Shown: positions 8,316 to 17,677, counted from the stretch's first letter. The stretch is 64,000 nucleotides of DNA from Pseudomonadota bacterium (GCA_018823175.1 JAHJIY010000067.1:1-64000); one strand, 5' to 3'. Notes: generated by a model not told the origin, from the sequence alone. Numbers and translations are program-made.

Positions 8316-9230
8316 TTAATCGACCTGTCTTAACAGGATGACGGAAGCGAGCAGGACAAAAAACGCCGTTACTGTAAATAACCAACCGGGCAGGGGAAAC
8401 CAGTCCGGCAAAACTCTTCTGGTCAGATGCAGGGACGCCGCCGCTTCCTTGATAACCTTGTGATCGATAGCCTGTTGTCTGGCGTAGGCGATCAGCAGAG
8501 AGCGGCTCATTACCTTGTTGATCAGCCTCGGGAAACCTTTGGTATAACGCCAGAGCAGTTTGCGCGATTGCTTGGATAATCTTATATCCCCCCTTCCGGC
8601 CCGGTTCAGTCGAAAGTGGACATAAAGAGATATCTCCTTTTCTTCCAAGGGGTTCAGGGTTTCCATGATGGTTACGCGTTGTAATAACTGACGTAGATGG
8701 GGCCGACTGATATTCTTTTTTAACTCCGGTTGCCCGACCAGGATGATCTGCAGCCATTTGTGCTTGTCCGATTCAAAGTTGGAAAGGAGACGAAGTTGTT
8801 CAATACTTTCATCCGGTAGATTCTGGGCCTCATCGACGATAATCAGCAGACGTTTGCCGGTCGCTGCCAGTTTGGCCAGATAATCGTTGAGTAGTCGGAT
8901 GAGCTGGTCGAGACTCTGCCGGTTATCGGCCTTGTCCTCCAGACCGATATCGTAGAGGATGGCCATGACCAGTTGTTTTGGTGTGAGCTGTGGAGAAACG
9001 AGGAGCGCGGTTTCAAACTGGCGGCCGATGTCACTCATCAGCATACGCAGCAGTATGGTTTTGCCGGTTCCGACCTCGCCGGTCACGATAATAAAGCCAT
9101 CACCCTGGTCCAGGCCGAAGCGCAGGGCATTGCCCAGAGCGGTATGGTTGGCCGCCGGGAAAAAGAAGTCCCGGTCCGGAGTGAGCCGGAAAGGGTCATC
9201 ATTGAGGCTGAAGAAAGAAAGATGGTTCAT
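8316..9230 (-). CDS. mshM: MshM, ExeA/GspA-like AAA+ ATPase
   Basis: A 304-residue protein beginning with the family signature FFSLNDDPFRLTPDRDFFF. It has Walker A GEVGTGKT near residue 51, Walker B LLIIVDEAQNL near residue 134, and a single C-terminal transmembrane helix (about 280-300). In ExeA-type proteins the ATPase helps insert or assemble the secretin in the envelope, and MshM is the MSHA counterpart. It stands between mshL (secretin) and mshE, the usual order. Unlike ExeA it lacks a C-terminal peptidoglycan-binding domain. Confidence 0.9.
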   Translation of the reverse strand: MNHLSFFSLNDDPFRLTPDRDFFFPAANHTALGNALRFGLDQGDGFIIVTGEVGTGKTILLRMLMSDIGRQFETALLVSPQLTPKQLVMAILYDIGLEDKADNRQSLDQLIRLLNDYLAKLAATGKRLLIIVDEAQNLPDESIEQLRLLSNFESDKHKWLQIILVGQPELKKNISRPHLRQLLQRVTIMETLNPLEEKEISLYVHFRLNRAGRGDIRLSKQSRKLLWRYTKGFPRLINKVMSRSLLIAYARQQAIDHKVIKEAAASLHLTRRVLPDWFPLPGWLFTVTAFFVLLASVILLRQVD

Positions 9231-9377
9231 TATTCAGATCATGGCCTGATTGGGTGGCTGAACAAAAAGTGTTCAGGCAAGTTCTAATAGGGTTTTATGA
9301 TTACTCTTTGTGACAAAGATTAATGAAAAAGCCTTTAGCCGTTAGCTTGTGTCTGGTTTTATATTTCTTGCGCCAAT

Positions 9378-9405
9378 AGCTGACAGCCAAATGCCAAGAG
9401 CTAAC
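9378..9405. repeat. Degenerate heptamer run downstream of mshL
   Basis: Four consecutive seven-base words (AGCTGAC, AGCCAAA, TGCCAAG, AGCTAAC) share an AGC(T/C)(G/A)A pattern. The run touches the mshL stop codon, on its 3' side for the minus-strand transcript. It is much more decayed than the two clear heptamer arrays of the same locus, so I call it with modest confidence. Confidence 0.4.
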
Positions 9406-10799
9406 TATATCTCAGATTTATTATCGTCCGAGAGGTCATTATCCTGGATCAATAGTTCTTTTTTGGCTGTTTCCTCAGTTTTGACTGTAACCTCCGGTAC
9501 TACCTCGGCCGGGTCGGCATCTTTTTGTTTTTTGGCAAGGTCGATCATATTAACGATGGTCGGAGTGATAAAGATATTGAGTTCCAAGTCCTCTTTGGAT
9601 TTTTCCGAGTTTTGGAACAACAGACCTAGCAAGGGAATTTTGGAGATAAACGGGACACTGCCTTTCTGGTTGTCCTTGGTCCGTAGTCTGATCCCGCCGA
9701 TTACCACGGTGGTGCTGTCTTCCAGAAATAGTTTGGTGGTGATCGACTGGGTATTGATCAACGGTTCATTGCCGACACTTGCCTGATCGACACTGTCATT
9801 GGTGACCGCCACATCCAGTTCAATAAATTTGTTCTGGATGATGCGCGGCGTTACTTTTAGACTAAGATTTGCTTCCCGAAAGGAGGTGTTGATCAGGTCC
9901 CCTGACTGGGTTACATAGGGGATTTCTTTGCCTTGTTTAATTTCCGCCTTCTGGCCGTCGAGAACCAGGACGTTTGGAGCGGAGAGGATCTCGAGTATAT
10001 TGTCCTGTTGCATGGCCTGCAGTTCGATTGACAGGTCAAGGTTGTCTTGAATGAAGCCAAAGACAACGTTGGAGGTGTGTGACACCGAAAGGTTACCGAT
10101 GCTTGCTACGTTGTTTCTGGTCAGGGTATTGTCGTACCCCCATTTGATTCCGAGACGGCGCTGTGCCTCCTGGCTGAGACTTACGATCTTGGCCTCGATG
10201 TGGACCTGTGGGATGGGTTTATCAAGATCGGGCAGGATTTTTTCTACCCGGGCAATATTGATTTCCCGGTCTCTTACGACCAGACAGTTGCCGCGGTCCG
10301 AGGTTGAGATTGATCCAGTTTCGCTCAGCATCATTTTTAATTGCGCAATGTGGTTGCCGGAATTGCCGTACTTTGTGCAAATGGTTTTGGTAATGACGTC
10401 CTTCATGGAGTTCTGGAAATCACTTTTCTTTTCCACAAAGAGGATGTTTTTGGTTTCAGAGGCGTGCAGGTCCTTGGTCTCCATTAGCAGTTGAAAAATA
10501 TCATAGAGGGACAGGTTATCCAGATTAACATCAATGGTATCGGTTATATTGTTGGCCACGAAGATATTGATCTCGGCCTGACGGGCAAGGGCCTGAAGCA
10601 GGGTTGCAACCGGCATTTTGTCGCCGTGCAGGGATGCCTGGTGGTCTTTTAGCTTTTCCAGCAGGGGTCGTGCTGACTGGGGATCCGGGCTTTCGTCTCC
10701 GGCGTGGGATAATAATGGCGAACCGGTCAGGATTAAAAATAACGCCATAATAAATATCCCGGTTGGGCCGATTAAAGCAATTTGCCTTTTAAGGGTCAT
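9405..10799 (-). CDS. mshL: MSHA pilus outer-membrane secretin MshL
   Basis: A 464-residue secretin with an N-terminal signal sequence (IALIGPTGIFIMALFLIL). It has an N0/STN-like domain (LLQALARQAEINIFV, about 65-125), a secretin N1-like domain around 140-195, and the C-terminal GspD pore domain ending VPFISKIPLLGLLFQ then LNIFITPTIV. It forms the multimeric outer-membrane pore through which the pilus passes. It begins 2 nt after the mshK-like gene, so translation is likely coupled. The last 45 residues are a charged tail without family signature. Confidence 0.93.
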   Translation of the reverse strand: MTLKRQIALIGPTGIFIMALFLILTGSPLLSHAGDESPDPQSARPLLEKLKDHQASLHGDKMPVATLLQALARQAEINIFVANNITDTIDVNLDNLSLYDIFQLLMETKDLHASETKNILFVEKKSDFQNSMKDVITKTICTKYGNSGNHIAQLKMMLSETGSISTSDRGNCLVVRDREINIARVEKILPDLDKPIPQVHIEAKIVSLSQEAQRRLGIKWGYDNTLTRNNVASIGNLSVSHTSNVVFGFIQDNLDLSIELQAMQQDNILEILSAPNVLVLDGQKAEIKQGKEIPYVTQSGDLINTSFREANLSLKVTPRIIQNKFIELDVAVTNDSVDQASVGNEPLINTQSITTKLFLEDSTTVVIGGIRLRTKDNQKGSVPFISKIPLLGLLFQNSEKSKEDLELNIFITPTIVNMIDLAKKQKDADPAEVVPEVTVKTEETAKKELLIQDNDLSDDNKSEI

Positions 10800-10801
10800 A
10801 G

Positions 10802-11254
10802 TTACTCCTTAATGCTGCCAAGGTTGATTATCTTGGTCGATAGTTCCAAAGTGTGATATCGGCCCATGCTTTCCAGCATGACCTGCTGGGGGGAGATTTC
10901 CCGGATGTAGACATCTTTTATGGTATCTCCCTGACTGACCAGGTTGTCATTGATAATGGCCAGGGGTTTTTCCTTGTTCCAGATAATTCCTAAAAGTTTT
11001 AGTCCACTGAAAGGGTCTTCCTTTTGTTTCTTTTCAAGATAATTAAATTTATTGATTTGTTCCGGCGGCCAGTTGAACGGGTCCCTGGGGGAGACGGCAA
11101 TCTCTTGTGATATGGCGGTTTCCGCGATTTTGTCGGCCCTGATTATTAGCACCTTGTCGGTGCTTTGCTCTGCTTGGGGATTGCCGGTGGGCAACAGGGT
11201 GCAGATTACCAGGATATACAGGGCTATGTTGGTGGATTGCCGAAGTGAGATCAT
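10802..11254 (-). CDS. mshK: MshK-like periplasmic protein (PilP/GspC-type)
   Basis: A 150-residue protein with a signal sequence or N-terminal anchor (NIALYILVICTLLPTG). It has a RDPF-then-PFSGLKLLGIIW segment typical of the PilP/GspC HR domain, followed by a beta-rich part (KPLAIINDNLVSQGDTI). Such proteins link the inner-membrane alignment complex to the secretin, which is the next gene. It overlaps mshJ by 4 nt. The symbol rests on gene order as much as on sequence. Confidence 0.75.
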   Translation of the reverse strand: MISLRQSTNIALYILVICTLLPTGNPQAEQSTDKVLIIRADKIAETAISQEIAVSPRDPFNWPPEQINKFNYLEKKQKEDPFSGLKLLGIIWNKEKPLAIINDNLVSQGDTIKDVYIREISPQQVMLESMGRYHTLELSTKIINLGSIKE

Positions 11255-11946
11255 GTTGGTTTCTTTAGTTTTATTCTGCTGATCATGATACTGAAGTGGA
11301 TTTTGGCCGGTTTGCTTGTGTTGTCTCCCGGCAGGCCTTCCAAGGTCAGATTGTCGATGTTTTCTGCCTCCGGCCGGTTTTCAAGATATTGCAGGTAAGC
11401 CAGGAAATCCTGAAAATCACCATCGCCGGTCAGGGTAGAGGGATGAATTTCAAATTCATCTATTGATCTTGTCTCGCCCAGGGTCATTTGGTCAAGGTTC
11501 TCACTGATACTGACCGGAGCAGATGAAGACATGGTAAATATTATTTTATTAAATCGTTCAGGGTCGGACAGGATCTCCCACTGTTCTCTGAGGAATCCCT
11601 CCTGGTTGATTAATACGGCGATTTCTTCCTGTATGGCCATTTTTTTTGAATTGAGTTTCTGGATCACCGGGGTGAGGTCAGGTGAAACCTGCCCCGAGGT
11701 GGAGGCGATTAATTCCTGGCGATGGGTCTGTTGTTTTATAAGTATTTTTTGCTTGGGATTAATTAAGACCGAATTTCCGCCATAATAGATTACCAGACAG
11801 GCAATAATCCCCATAACCAGGGTCCTGGTCTGCACCAGGGCCTCCGGATCGTTGCGCAACAGGAAATACCAGCTTTTCATATTTTTGATGGTCCGGTCGG
11901 TAAACGATTTGTTCATATAGAGCAAGTTCCTGTCAATTAAGCTCAA
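11251..11946 (-). CDS. mshJ: MshJ / PilO-like inner-membrane alignment protein
   Basis: A 231-residue protein with one transmembrane helix near residues 45-62 (MGIIACLVIYYGG) and a periplasmic coiled-coil segment (KQTHRQELIASTSG onward). A C-terminal alpha/beta part contains DFQDFLAYLQYLENRP, the PilO-type ferredoxin-like fold pattern. It should pair with the PilN-like protein to form the alignment subcomplex of the pilus machine. It overlaps both neighbours by a few bases, so the genes are translationally coupled. Confidence 0.75.
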   Translation of the reverse strand: MSLIDRNLLYMNKSFTDRTIKNMKSWYFLLRNDPEALVQTRTLVMGIIACLVIYYGGNSVLINPKQKILIKQQTHRQELIASTSGQVSPDLTPVIQKLNSKKMAIQEEIAVLINQEGFLREQWEILSDPERFNKIIFTMSSSAPVSISENLDQMTLGETRSIDEFEIHPSTLTGDGDFQDFLAYLQYLENRPEAENIDNLTLEGLPGDNTSKPAKIHFSIMISRIKLKKPT

Positions 11947-12493
11947 ACATCATACTGAAAGAAATATTCTGGCGACTGTTTTGGGCCACCCGGTCTATGT
12001 CGTGTAAAACTACATTTTTGAATTTCGGGTCCTGGGTGAGTCGTTTGACAATGATCGGCAGGTCGTCGTAACGCAGGGCTGTTCCTGTAATTTTGCCGCT
12101 GTTTTTCTGAAATGAAATTTTGTTACATTTTACCGATGTCGGCAGAGATTTGGCGATTGAGATCAGGGCTTCGGAAAAAGGTTTTTTGCGACCTCGGATT
12201 TTTTCAATTTTTGTCACTCTGTTTTTTAGCTCGCTCTGGTTTTTGTTAAGAAGATTAATTTCGGCGGCCAACCTGTCTTTGGCTATGATCAACTGGGCGG
12301 CCAGAGTGGTTTCGGCCTCAATTTTAGTGATATCTGCATTGAGCAGTTTGATTTTGTCGTTTAGTTGACGGTTCTCCAGATAGATAGCAAAGATGGCCAG
12401 ACACAAGCCAACCACCAGGACGGCGGGGATTATCTGTTTAATCCTTTCGGCCAGGGGTTTTTGCGGAACCAGATTTATGCGGGCGAGAATCAT
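11933..12493 (-). CDS. PilN-like protein (second half of MshI)
   Basis: A 186-residue protein starting MILARINLVPQKP, the classic N-terminal 'RINLLP' peptide with which PilN binds PilM. A transmembrane helix (about 20-40), a coiled coil (about 40-105) and a small alpha/beta domain follow. It is placed after the PilM-like gene and overlaps the PilO-like gene by 14 nt. In Vibrio MSHA loci the matching function is assigned to MshI/MshI2; here PilM-like and PilN-like parts are separate genes. Confidence 0.82.
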   Translation of the reverse strand: MILARINLVPQKPLAERIKQIIPAVLVVGLCLAIFAIYLENRQLNDKIKLLNADITKIEAETTLAAQLIIAKDRLAAEINLLNKNQSELKNRVTKIEKIRGRKKPFSEALISIAKSLPTSVKCNKISFQKNSGKITGTALRYDDLPIIVKRLTQDPKFKNVVLHDIDRVAQNSRQNISFSMMFELN

Positions 12494-12497
12494 CCGG

Positions 12498-13667
12498 CTA
12501 CCACCTTGCGCCAGTGCCGATGCACATGGTGTTCAAAGTGGGAGGAGACTCACCGCCCGGTATTTTTTCGGCCAGTGGACGCATTGCAATTCCCATGGAA
12601 TTTTTGGTTATGTCGCACAAGTCATCCCAGAAGATATCGGCTCCTGCTACGACAAGATTATTTATAGCGCTTCCCTTGACGATTGAGGCGTAATAATCGC
12701 GAGTCCTGATGATTTCCAGATTTATATTGAACAGATAATCCATCCAGGGTGATTGATATGATGTCTCGGGAGGAATCTCTTTCTCTGTCGGAGTTGGAAG
12801 ATGATCATCTGTTTCGTCATCATCCCTGGCCGCAGAAGATGGTGTTTGCTCTCCAAACAGTGAAAACCCCGCCAGAACATCTGCCCCGTCCTCCTCGGCC
12901 TCAGCTTCGATATCGGTAGTCGGCGGCGACATTTCTTCGCTTGCGATTCCCTGGTTGGATAGATCCTGCGGCCAGGGAGTTATCGTCTCGGCTGGTTCTC
13001 TTTCTGCAGCTGATTCTCTGGCGTTTTCCAGATTGTACTCTCCCTTGGGTTTGGAGATTTTGACTGTTCTGACCAGTTTGAGCTGGCCTGACTCGTAAAC
13101 GGCCATGGACAGGCTGTTGGTCCAAATTATGGTGCAGAGAGTTATGTCTTTTTCCTGTAGTTTGTTATTTAATGCCATGTAGCCGAAAGCGGCAAAAACA
13201 TCGGCTTCCATAAATTTGACGTCAAGTTGTTTGCTGCCAAGTTCCCGGCGGATCATCGCAAAGGTTTTGGCCGGGAAAAGATAGACGGTTGCCTCAATAT
13301 ATTCTTTTTGTCGTCTGGTTATCTGCCAATCATAAATGAATTCGGCCAGCGGTTTGTGGATCATTTTTGACAGATGGTAGGGCAGGGCCTTGGCGACGGC
13401 TTCCTCGTTGATCATCGGAATGGAAACGGTAACTATCTCAAAAAAATTCAAAGGCAGAACTATTGAAATTTGACCATGGATGTCGGTCGCGGCCGAGGAA
13501 AGCAGACGATTGAGCGTAACTTGCTTGTCCATTGTTCCTTCGGTTTTGGCCAGCACGTGCAGAGCCGGATTACCGGGGGACGACATTCGGATGACTTCGG
13601 CCAATATCGTGGACCTTGAATTACCGGCCAAGGCGAAATAACGTTTCTTCCTGAAAGACAGGTTCAT
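12498..13667 (-). CDS. mshI: MshI / PilM-like actin-fold protein
   Basis: A 389-residue cytoplasmic protein. Its N-terminal half (MIKPLAEFIYDWQI-like GspL/PilM segment; FFEIVTVSIPMINEEAVAKALPYHLSK) resembles PilM/MshI proteins. An acidic, low-complexity insert lies at about 240-310 (EAEAEEDGADVLAG and a polar run). It should bind the N-terminal RINLVP peptide of the next gene product and tie the cytoplasmic motor to the alignment complex. It overlaps the mshN-like gene by 4 nt. The acidic insert is unusual for the family and may be a flexible linker. Confidence 0.75.
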   Translation of the reverse strand: MNLSFRKKRYFALAGNSRSTILAEVIRMSSPGNPALHVLAKTEGTMDKQVTLNRLLSSAATDIHGQISIVLPLNFFEIVTVSIPMINEEAVAKALPYHLSKMIHKPLAEFIYDWQITRRQKEYIEATVYLFPAKTFAMIRRELGSKQLDVKFMEADVFAAFGYMALNNKLQEKDITLCTIIWTNSLSMAVYESGQLKLVRTVKISKPKGEYNLENARESAAEREPAETITPWPQDLSNQGIASEEMSPPTTDIEAEAEEDGADVLAGFSLFGEQTPSSAARDDDETDDHLPTPTEKEIPPETSYQSPWMDYLFNINLEIIRTRDYYASIVKGSAINNLVVAGADIFWDDLCDITKNSMGIAMRPLAEKIPGGESPPTLNTMCIGTGARW

Positions 13668-14299
13668 GGTTCTTCGTCCTCATCAAGGTTGATTCCGTTT
13701 GTAATGCGTCCTCCTTTTCCCCGAACCTTCAGGTAGAAAGCAAGGGGGCGGTCCAGCAATCCGGCTTCTCGTAACAAAGTCAGGTTTTCCTGAAGGGCGG
13801 GATGTTCGGAATCAAGGGCATAGGCCATGCTGAAATACCGGTTGGCCGGTCCAAACAGACCAAGCTCGGCCAGGGCGACGCCCAGATTGATCAGAGGTTC
13901 GATGTGGCCCGGCTGTGCTTCGGTTATCTTTTTCAGGATATAGATGCCATGCCAATAATCCTGGGCGGTTATTAATTCAGCGCCGTAATTGTTCAGATTA
14001 TCTTTGGCGGTTGTTGCCTGGTTCTTTTCTGTCGTTTTAACGACCGGGTTATCTAGCATTTGCCGGGGAGTGGGCTGGCTGGCAATACTAGACTTTGCGG
14101 GAGAGGAAAAGAGCTTCTCTCTGATCGTTGACAGATTAAGGAGCAGAAAGCCTGTTATGGCCAGCGCGACGATGAACAGCACGATAAGCCTGAGGTTGAG
14201 GCCTCGCTCAGAGTTCGGCGTCAAATTGCCGTTTGGACCCGAAACATTGTATGTTTCGTTCCGTCTTATCTGTTCCAGTGCATTAAAAAGTTTACTCAC
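13664..14299 (-). CDS. mshN: MshN-like TPR protein
   Basis: A 211-residue protein with a GTG start (MSKLFNALEQIRRNE, like the short MshN/GspB N-terminal peptide). It has a transmembrane helix at about 32-54 and a polar linker. Two or more TPR-like helical pairs occupy about 110-185 (HIEPLINLGVALAELGLFGPANRYF). MshN is the TPR partner of MshM in MSHA systems. It is the first gene after a 221-nt gap that separates the minor/major pilin genes from the assembly genes. The GTG start has only a weak AGGG site. Confidence 0.78.
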   Translation of the reverse strand: MSKLFNALEQIRRNETYNVSGPNGNLTPNSERGLNLRLIVLFIVALAITGFLLLNLSTIREKLFSSPAKSSIASQPTPRQMLDNPVVKTTEKNQATTAKDNLNNYGAELITAQDYWHGIYILKKITEAQPGHIEPLINLGVALAELGLFGPANRYFSMAYALDSEHPALQENLTLLREAGLLDRPLAFYLKVRGKGGRITNGINLDEDEEP

Positions 14300-14520
14300 C
14301 CTACGTCCCCTGTCGTTGGGCGTTACCCCGAAGGGAATATCCGGATTGTGTCAGTGCGGTTGAATTGTTGGCCGGTTGGTGAAATGTTTTCATTTAAAAT
14401 TTTGTATGGCATATATCATGGTTGGTTTCACCAGATGCCATTCAACCTATTGATATCGCTATTTTTAATGATCAATTGAACATCGGCATAATTACCCTGA
14501 TTTACTTTTTCGTGAAGTCA

Positions 14521-15120
14521 TTACCATTGTGAAGGAACCTGGTCGGCGGAGTCGACATTGTTGGTTTGGGTTCGATCATCGTTTACAAAAAAGACGGCGC
14601 CGGTCACTCTGCCATAGGCGTCTAATTCATCTCCCGGGTAATAGGCCCAGCAGGAAGCCTCGGTCGCGTTGCGTACCGATTTGGAGATGTCGGCCAGACT
14701 TCGATAAGTAACGCCGGAAGGATTTTGTGACATGCCTGGCGTCATGTCGGGCAGACTGCAAGGCGGCAGGGCTTTATCGAGCTCATCGGAAAAGAGATTG
14801 GAGCGGACAAGCTGGAGATGGAGCAGGGCTTCCGGTCTGGTTGGAAGCCGCAGTTCGTTATACTGTAATTCTTCCAGGGTGGGCCAATCCGGATTGTCGC
14901 CGGTGGTTCCGGTGTTGATGCCGGAGACCAGGATTTTGGCGTGGGCCAGTTCGAGCCCACCCCTGATCGCCGCCATTTTTCCCTTGGTGTTGGCGATTCG
15001 GGCTTCTTCCTGCATGTTCATATAATGGGGAATGGCAAATGAAGAAAGGATCCCGATGATGATGATCACAATCAACATTTCCAACAGAGTGAAGCCTTTT
15101 TGGTTTGCCATTGGTTGCAT
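14521..15120 (-). CDS. Type IV pilin of the MSHA operon (MshA/MshB-like)
   Basis: A 199-residue prepilin: short basic leader (MANQKG), then FTLLEMLIVIIIIGILSSF with Glu at +5. The globular domain contains AARIANTKGKMAAIRGGLEL, typical of MshB/PulG-like pilins, and paired Cys residues near 142 and 177. A GAAGGAA site precedes the first ATG at good distance, so I keep the longer start rather than the internal Met4. It is the only pilin with a full globular domain inside the operon, so it may be the major pilin or the MshB-type minor pilin. Confidence 0.85.
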   Translation of the reverse strand: MQPMANQKGFTLLEMLIVIIIIGILSSFAIPHYMNMQEEARIANTKGKMAAIRGGLELAHAKILVSGINTGTTGDNPDWPTLEELQYNELRLPTRPEALLHLQLVRSNLFSDELDKALPPCSLPDMTPGMSQNPSGVTYRSLADISKSVRNATEASCWAYYPGDELDAYGRVTGAVFFVNDDRTQTNNVDSADQVPSQW

Positions 15121-15240
15121 GGTCGTTCCTTCTGAAATGTTTGTTCACCATATGGAAAAACACTGTTTATAAAATTCTATCATGTCATTTGTAGAATAAT
15201 CAAATAGTTATTTAATATTAAACCGATCGGAAGTTATAGT

Positions 15241-15645
15241 TTACAGGATATATTTAACCTCTATCTCCCGACTGATGTTTAAGGTGGGGATATTGGCTTG
15301 AATACGCAAGATTGATGGGTTGCTAATGCCGCCAAAATTATCGGTCGTCGCTTGGGTGGTAAACCTTGCTATGGTTGGATCCGGGTAGGTTCCTGTATCG
15401 CAGTTTGCACCTCCACCCCAGGTGCCGCCTAGGTCGCGGCAGAGAATTTTTAACTGGATCGCCGATTCGGCGGCGTACAGTCCTTGCGCCCACAGGTAAT
15501 CGTCGGCTGAGGCGACCGAGGTGGTGGCCACATAACGCGCGGTCAGCAACCCGAACATGGCCAGGATGACGATCACGAAAACGGCGGCGATCAAGCCGAA
15601 GCCCTGGTTGTTTCTAAGCAGTGATTGTTTATCGTTATGGCACAT
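15241..15645 (-). CDS. mshP: MshP-like minor pilus protein
   Basis: A 134-residue protein with an N-terminal prepilin-like segment (NNQGFGLIAAVFVIVILAMFG), lacking the Glu at +5, as in MshP/PilX-type proteins. The typical AAxxAxxxALYAAESA pattern (WAQGLYAAESAIQLK) follows. Two Cys residues occur in the short C-terminal domain. These proteins join the minor-pilin tip complex that starts the pilus. It overlaps mshO by 11 nt. Confidence 0.85.
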   Translation of the reverse strand: MCHNDKQSLLRNNQGFGLIAAVFVIVILAMFGLLTARYVATTSVASADDYLWAQGLYAAESAIQLKILCRDLGGTWGGGANCDTGTYPDPTIARFTTQATTDNFGGISNPSILRIQANIPTLNISREIEVKYIL

Positions 15646-16414
15646 TACGGATATGGACCTCCTTATGAAAATTTACTGACTCCACCCCTCGGGTGATCGT
15701 GAAAATAATGGTTACCACTCCGTTTCTGGTCAGGCTCGCCGGCGCATACGCGAAGGTGAGGCCGCTGATATTTTGGGCCAGTGGATAGTCTGGGCCGTAA
15801 GCCCCAACCCCGGCGGTGGTGACCGGCGCTTCGGCCCGCGCCAGGATGTTGCCGCTAAGTTGATAGCGGATGGCCCGGTCAACCGCGTAGTAACGTTTGA
15901 GCGGTGAGGAACGTGGTGGCGGAATATTACTTGAGATAGTCATAGTGCCTAGAGCTACAGCGTCCACCTTGTAAAGGCGGATCGGGGCGCTGGTGAAGTC
16001 GCCCCAGTTCCGGTTATAGACCGAGATAATGGAATTAACCGGGAGAAAGGCAGTCGGGTCTGAGGTGGGCGGCAGGACCAGCAGGTCGGTTAAAAGGGTG
16101 GTTGGCGGATTCTCATTGTACGTTCCGAAAATGTTGCGCATCGCCACCTCGTCAATCATCCCGAATTGCAGTTCGGTGGTCAAAGGCAAGTTGACTGCAT
16201 TGGGGATGGCGTTATGGATCTCCAATTCCATCCGGACCAGGGCCATTTTGCCTTCCTCGTAAATCTCGGATCGATTATCGGTGTCCTTGAAACCCTTAAA
16301 CGCCTGGCTGATGAAGTCAGCGCCCATTACTCCCAAGATGCCAAGGATGACGATGACGATGATCAGTTCGGTCAAGGTGAAACCGGCGGAATTTGGCGGG
16401 GTGTCTTTCTTCAT
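15635..16414 (-). CDS. mshO: MshO-like minor pilin
   Basis: A 259-residue prepilin with leader ending NSAG and then FTLTELIIVIVILGILGVM (Glu at +5). It continues with ADFISQAFKGFKDTDNRSEIYEEG and a long beta-rich domain, the PilW/MshO pattern. It is a pseudopilin of the initiation complex. It lies between mshD and mshP, with the heptamer array upstream of its start. Confidence 0.87.
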   Translation of the reverse strand: MKKDTPPNSAGFTLTELIIVIVILGILGVMGADFISQAFKGFKDTDNRSEIYEEGKMALVRMELEIHNAIPNAVNLPLTTELQFGMIDEVAMRNIFGTYNENPPTTLLTDLLVLPPTSDPTAFLPVNSIISVYNRNWGDFTSAPIRLYKVDAVALGTMTISSNIPPPRSSPLKRYYAVDRAIRYQLSGNILARAEAPVTTAGVGAYGPDYPLAQNISGLTFAYAPASLTRNGVVTIIFTITRGVESVNFHKEVHIRNVP

Positions 16415-16466
16415 TGTTTAGTGTTCATTATGATTGATATTGTTTTTCAACTTTCAATCTCCTTCC

Positions 16467-16529
16467 TTCAACCTTCAACCTTCAACCTCCAACCTCCAAC
16501 CTCCAACCTTCAACCTTCAACCTTCAACC
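16467..16529. repeat. Heptamer tandem array, nine copies
   Basis: Nine head-to-tail seven-base units in the order TTCAACC x3, TCCAACC x3, TTCAACC x3. The array ends on the first base of the mshD stop codon and fills the gap before mshO. Seven is not a multiple of three and no frame continues through it, so it is noncoding. The block structure suggests slippage or unequal exchange. Confidence 0.93.
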
Positions 16530-17143
16530 TAAAAATTACATACCACGCTCACGAAACTGAATTGTTCCTGGTTAGGTGCGGTTACGGTGACCACGATTCT
16601 TTTGCTATCGGTAGCGCTTGCTGCTGTTAAGGCACCGGTCGGGGCGGTGGTGGTAATCGGGGTAGCGTTGCTGGCAATGTATTCTATCTTCGCCGTCCGT
16701 CCGTACCCGTTTAAGATAAACAGCGTATTGTTCTGGTCTCGGAAGTCATTGGTCTCGGTCAGATTGTGATAGTCATCGACATCGTCATAATCGATTCTGG
16801 TTTCCCCGCCTTCCGCCCCGATGGCGCTGGCCGGAATTGCTAGTCCTCGGGTGCTTTCCGAGGTCGCGATGGCGCCGCCGCCCAGGGGAGTGTTTTCATC
16901 CCATTTTTTGGCAAGTATTTCATCCATCAGACCCTGGCCCAGGGAGATGGCACGTTGCCGGATCATTGGGTCTGGGCTGCGAGTTATTGCGTTGAAAAAA
17001 GGGATCAGCACCAGGGAGGAAAAGCCGAGGATGACAATGGTGATGATCAGTTCAAGCAGAGAAAAGCCGAAAGCGGAAGATGGTCTGTTGTTTCCGGCAT
17101 TGGCTGATTTTTGTGTAGGGTGTTTGGTCATATTGATCATCAT
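16529..17143 (-). CDS. mshD: MshD-like minor pilin
   Basis: A 204-residue prepilin: basic leader, then GFSLLELIITIVILGFSSLVLIP (Glu at +5). SPDPMIRQRAISLGQGLMDEILAKKWDENTP follows, the characteristic MshD/PilV-type segment. It belongs to the minor-pilin set with mshC, mshO and mshP. It overlaps mshC by 4 nt. The stop codon touches the heptamer array. Confidence 0.87.
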   Translation of the reverse strand: MMINMTKHPTQKSANAGNNRPSSAFGFSLLELIITIVILGFSSLVLIPFFNAITRSPDPMIRQRAISLGQGLMDEILAKKWDENTPLGGGAIATSESTRGLAIPASAIGAEGGETRIDYDDVDDYHNLTETNDFRDQNNTLFILNGYGRTAKIEYIASNATPITTTAPTGALTAASATDSKRIVVTVTAPNQEQFSFVSVVCNF

Positions 17144-17658
17144 TGGACATAACCGGTTTGCGGCGAGACCGTTACCGTGATTCCGCCTCTTATCGTATAG
17201 GTTTGGACCGGTAATGGGATGCCGCTGCCGTCAATCGGCTCGCCCAGACCGTTAAAATAGATGTTTGGTCCGGTAAGCGATATTTTAGGATCGTCCAGCA
17301 GATTACGGCTGATATATTCCGTTTCGGCCTGGTCGGTGGCGTCCTGTCGCTGGACAGTGTATTGATTGCCGGCAACCATAAAACCCCAGGCTGCGGCTGC
17401 ACTGGTGTATCCTCTGGTCATCGCCTTGTGCTGCGCATACCTGAGCGCCCGTTTTAATTCACCACGGGCTGCATCATCATCCATGCCGGTGGGCCAGTTG
17501 ACCGCTATGCTAACCGAAAGGACCCCGAGAATGACAATCACCATAATCAGCTCGATCAGGGTAAAACCGTGACCGGAAGACAGGAGAGCGTCATTTTTTT
17601 TTCTGATTGTATTTCGGTATGATCGGAGCGTTTTTTTTATCATATCCATTGACGACAC
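17140..17658 (-). CDS. mshC: MshC-like minor pilin
   Basis: A 172-residue prepilin with an extended basic leader, then GFTLIELIMVIVILGVLSVS (Glu at +5). A GspH/FimT-like domain with RGELKRALRYAQHKAMTRGY follows. The leader before the cleavage site is about 30 residues, longer than its neighbours. It is the first minor pilin after the large mshQ gene, and a heptamer array separates the two. Confidence 0.85.
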   Translation of the reverse strand: MSSMDMIKKTLRSYRNTIRKKNDALLSSGHGFTLIELIMVIVILGVLSVSIAVNWPTGMDDDAARGELKRALRYAQHKAMTRGYTSAAAAWGFMVAGNQYTVQRQDATDQAETEYISRNLLDDPKISLTGPNIYFNGLGEPIDGSGIPLPVQTYTIRGGITVTVSPQTGYVQ

Positions 17659-17677
17659 AAGTGAAATAATTAGATTT

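Noticed and set aside
14300-14520. Cyclic di-GMP (GEMM) riboswitch before mshN
   Set aside because: The conserved GCAAAGCC and GGGxAAACC blocks are not present.
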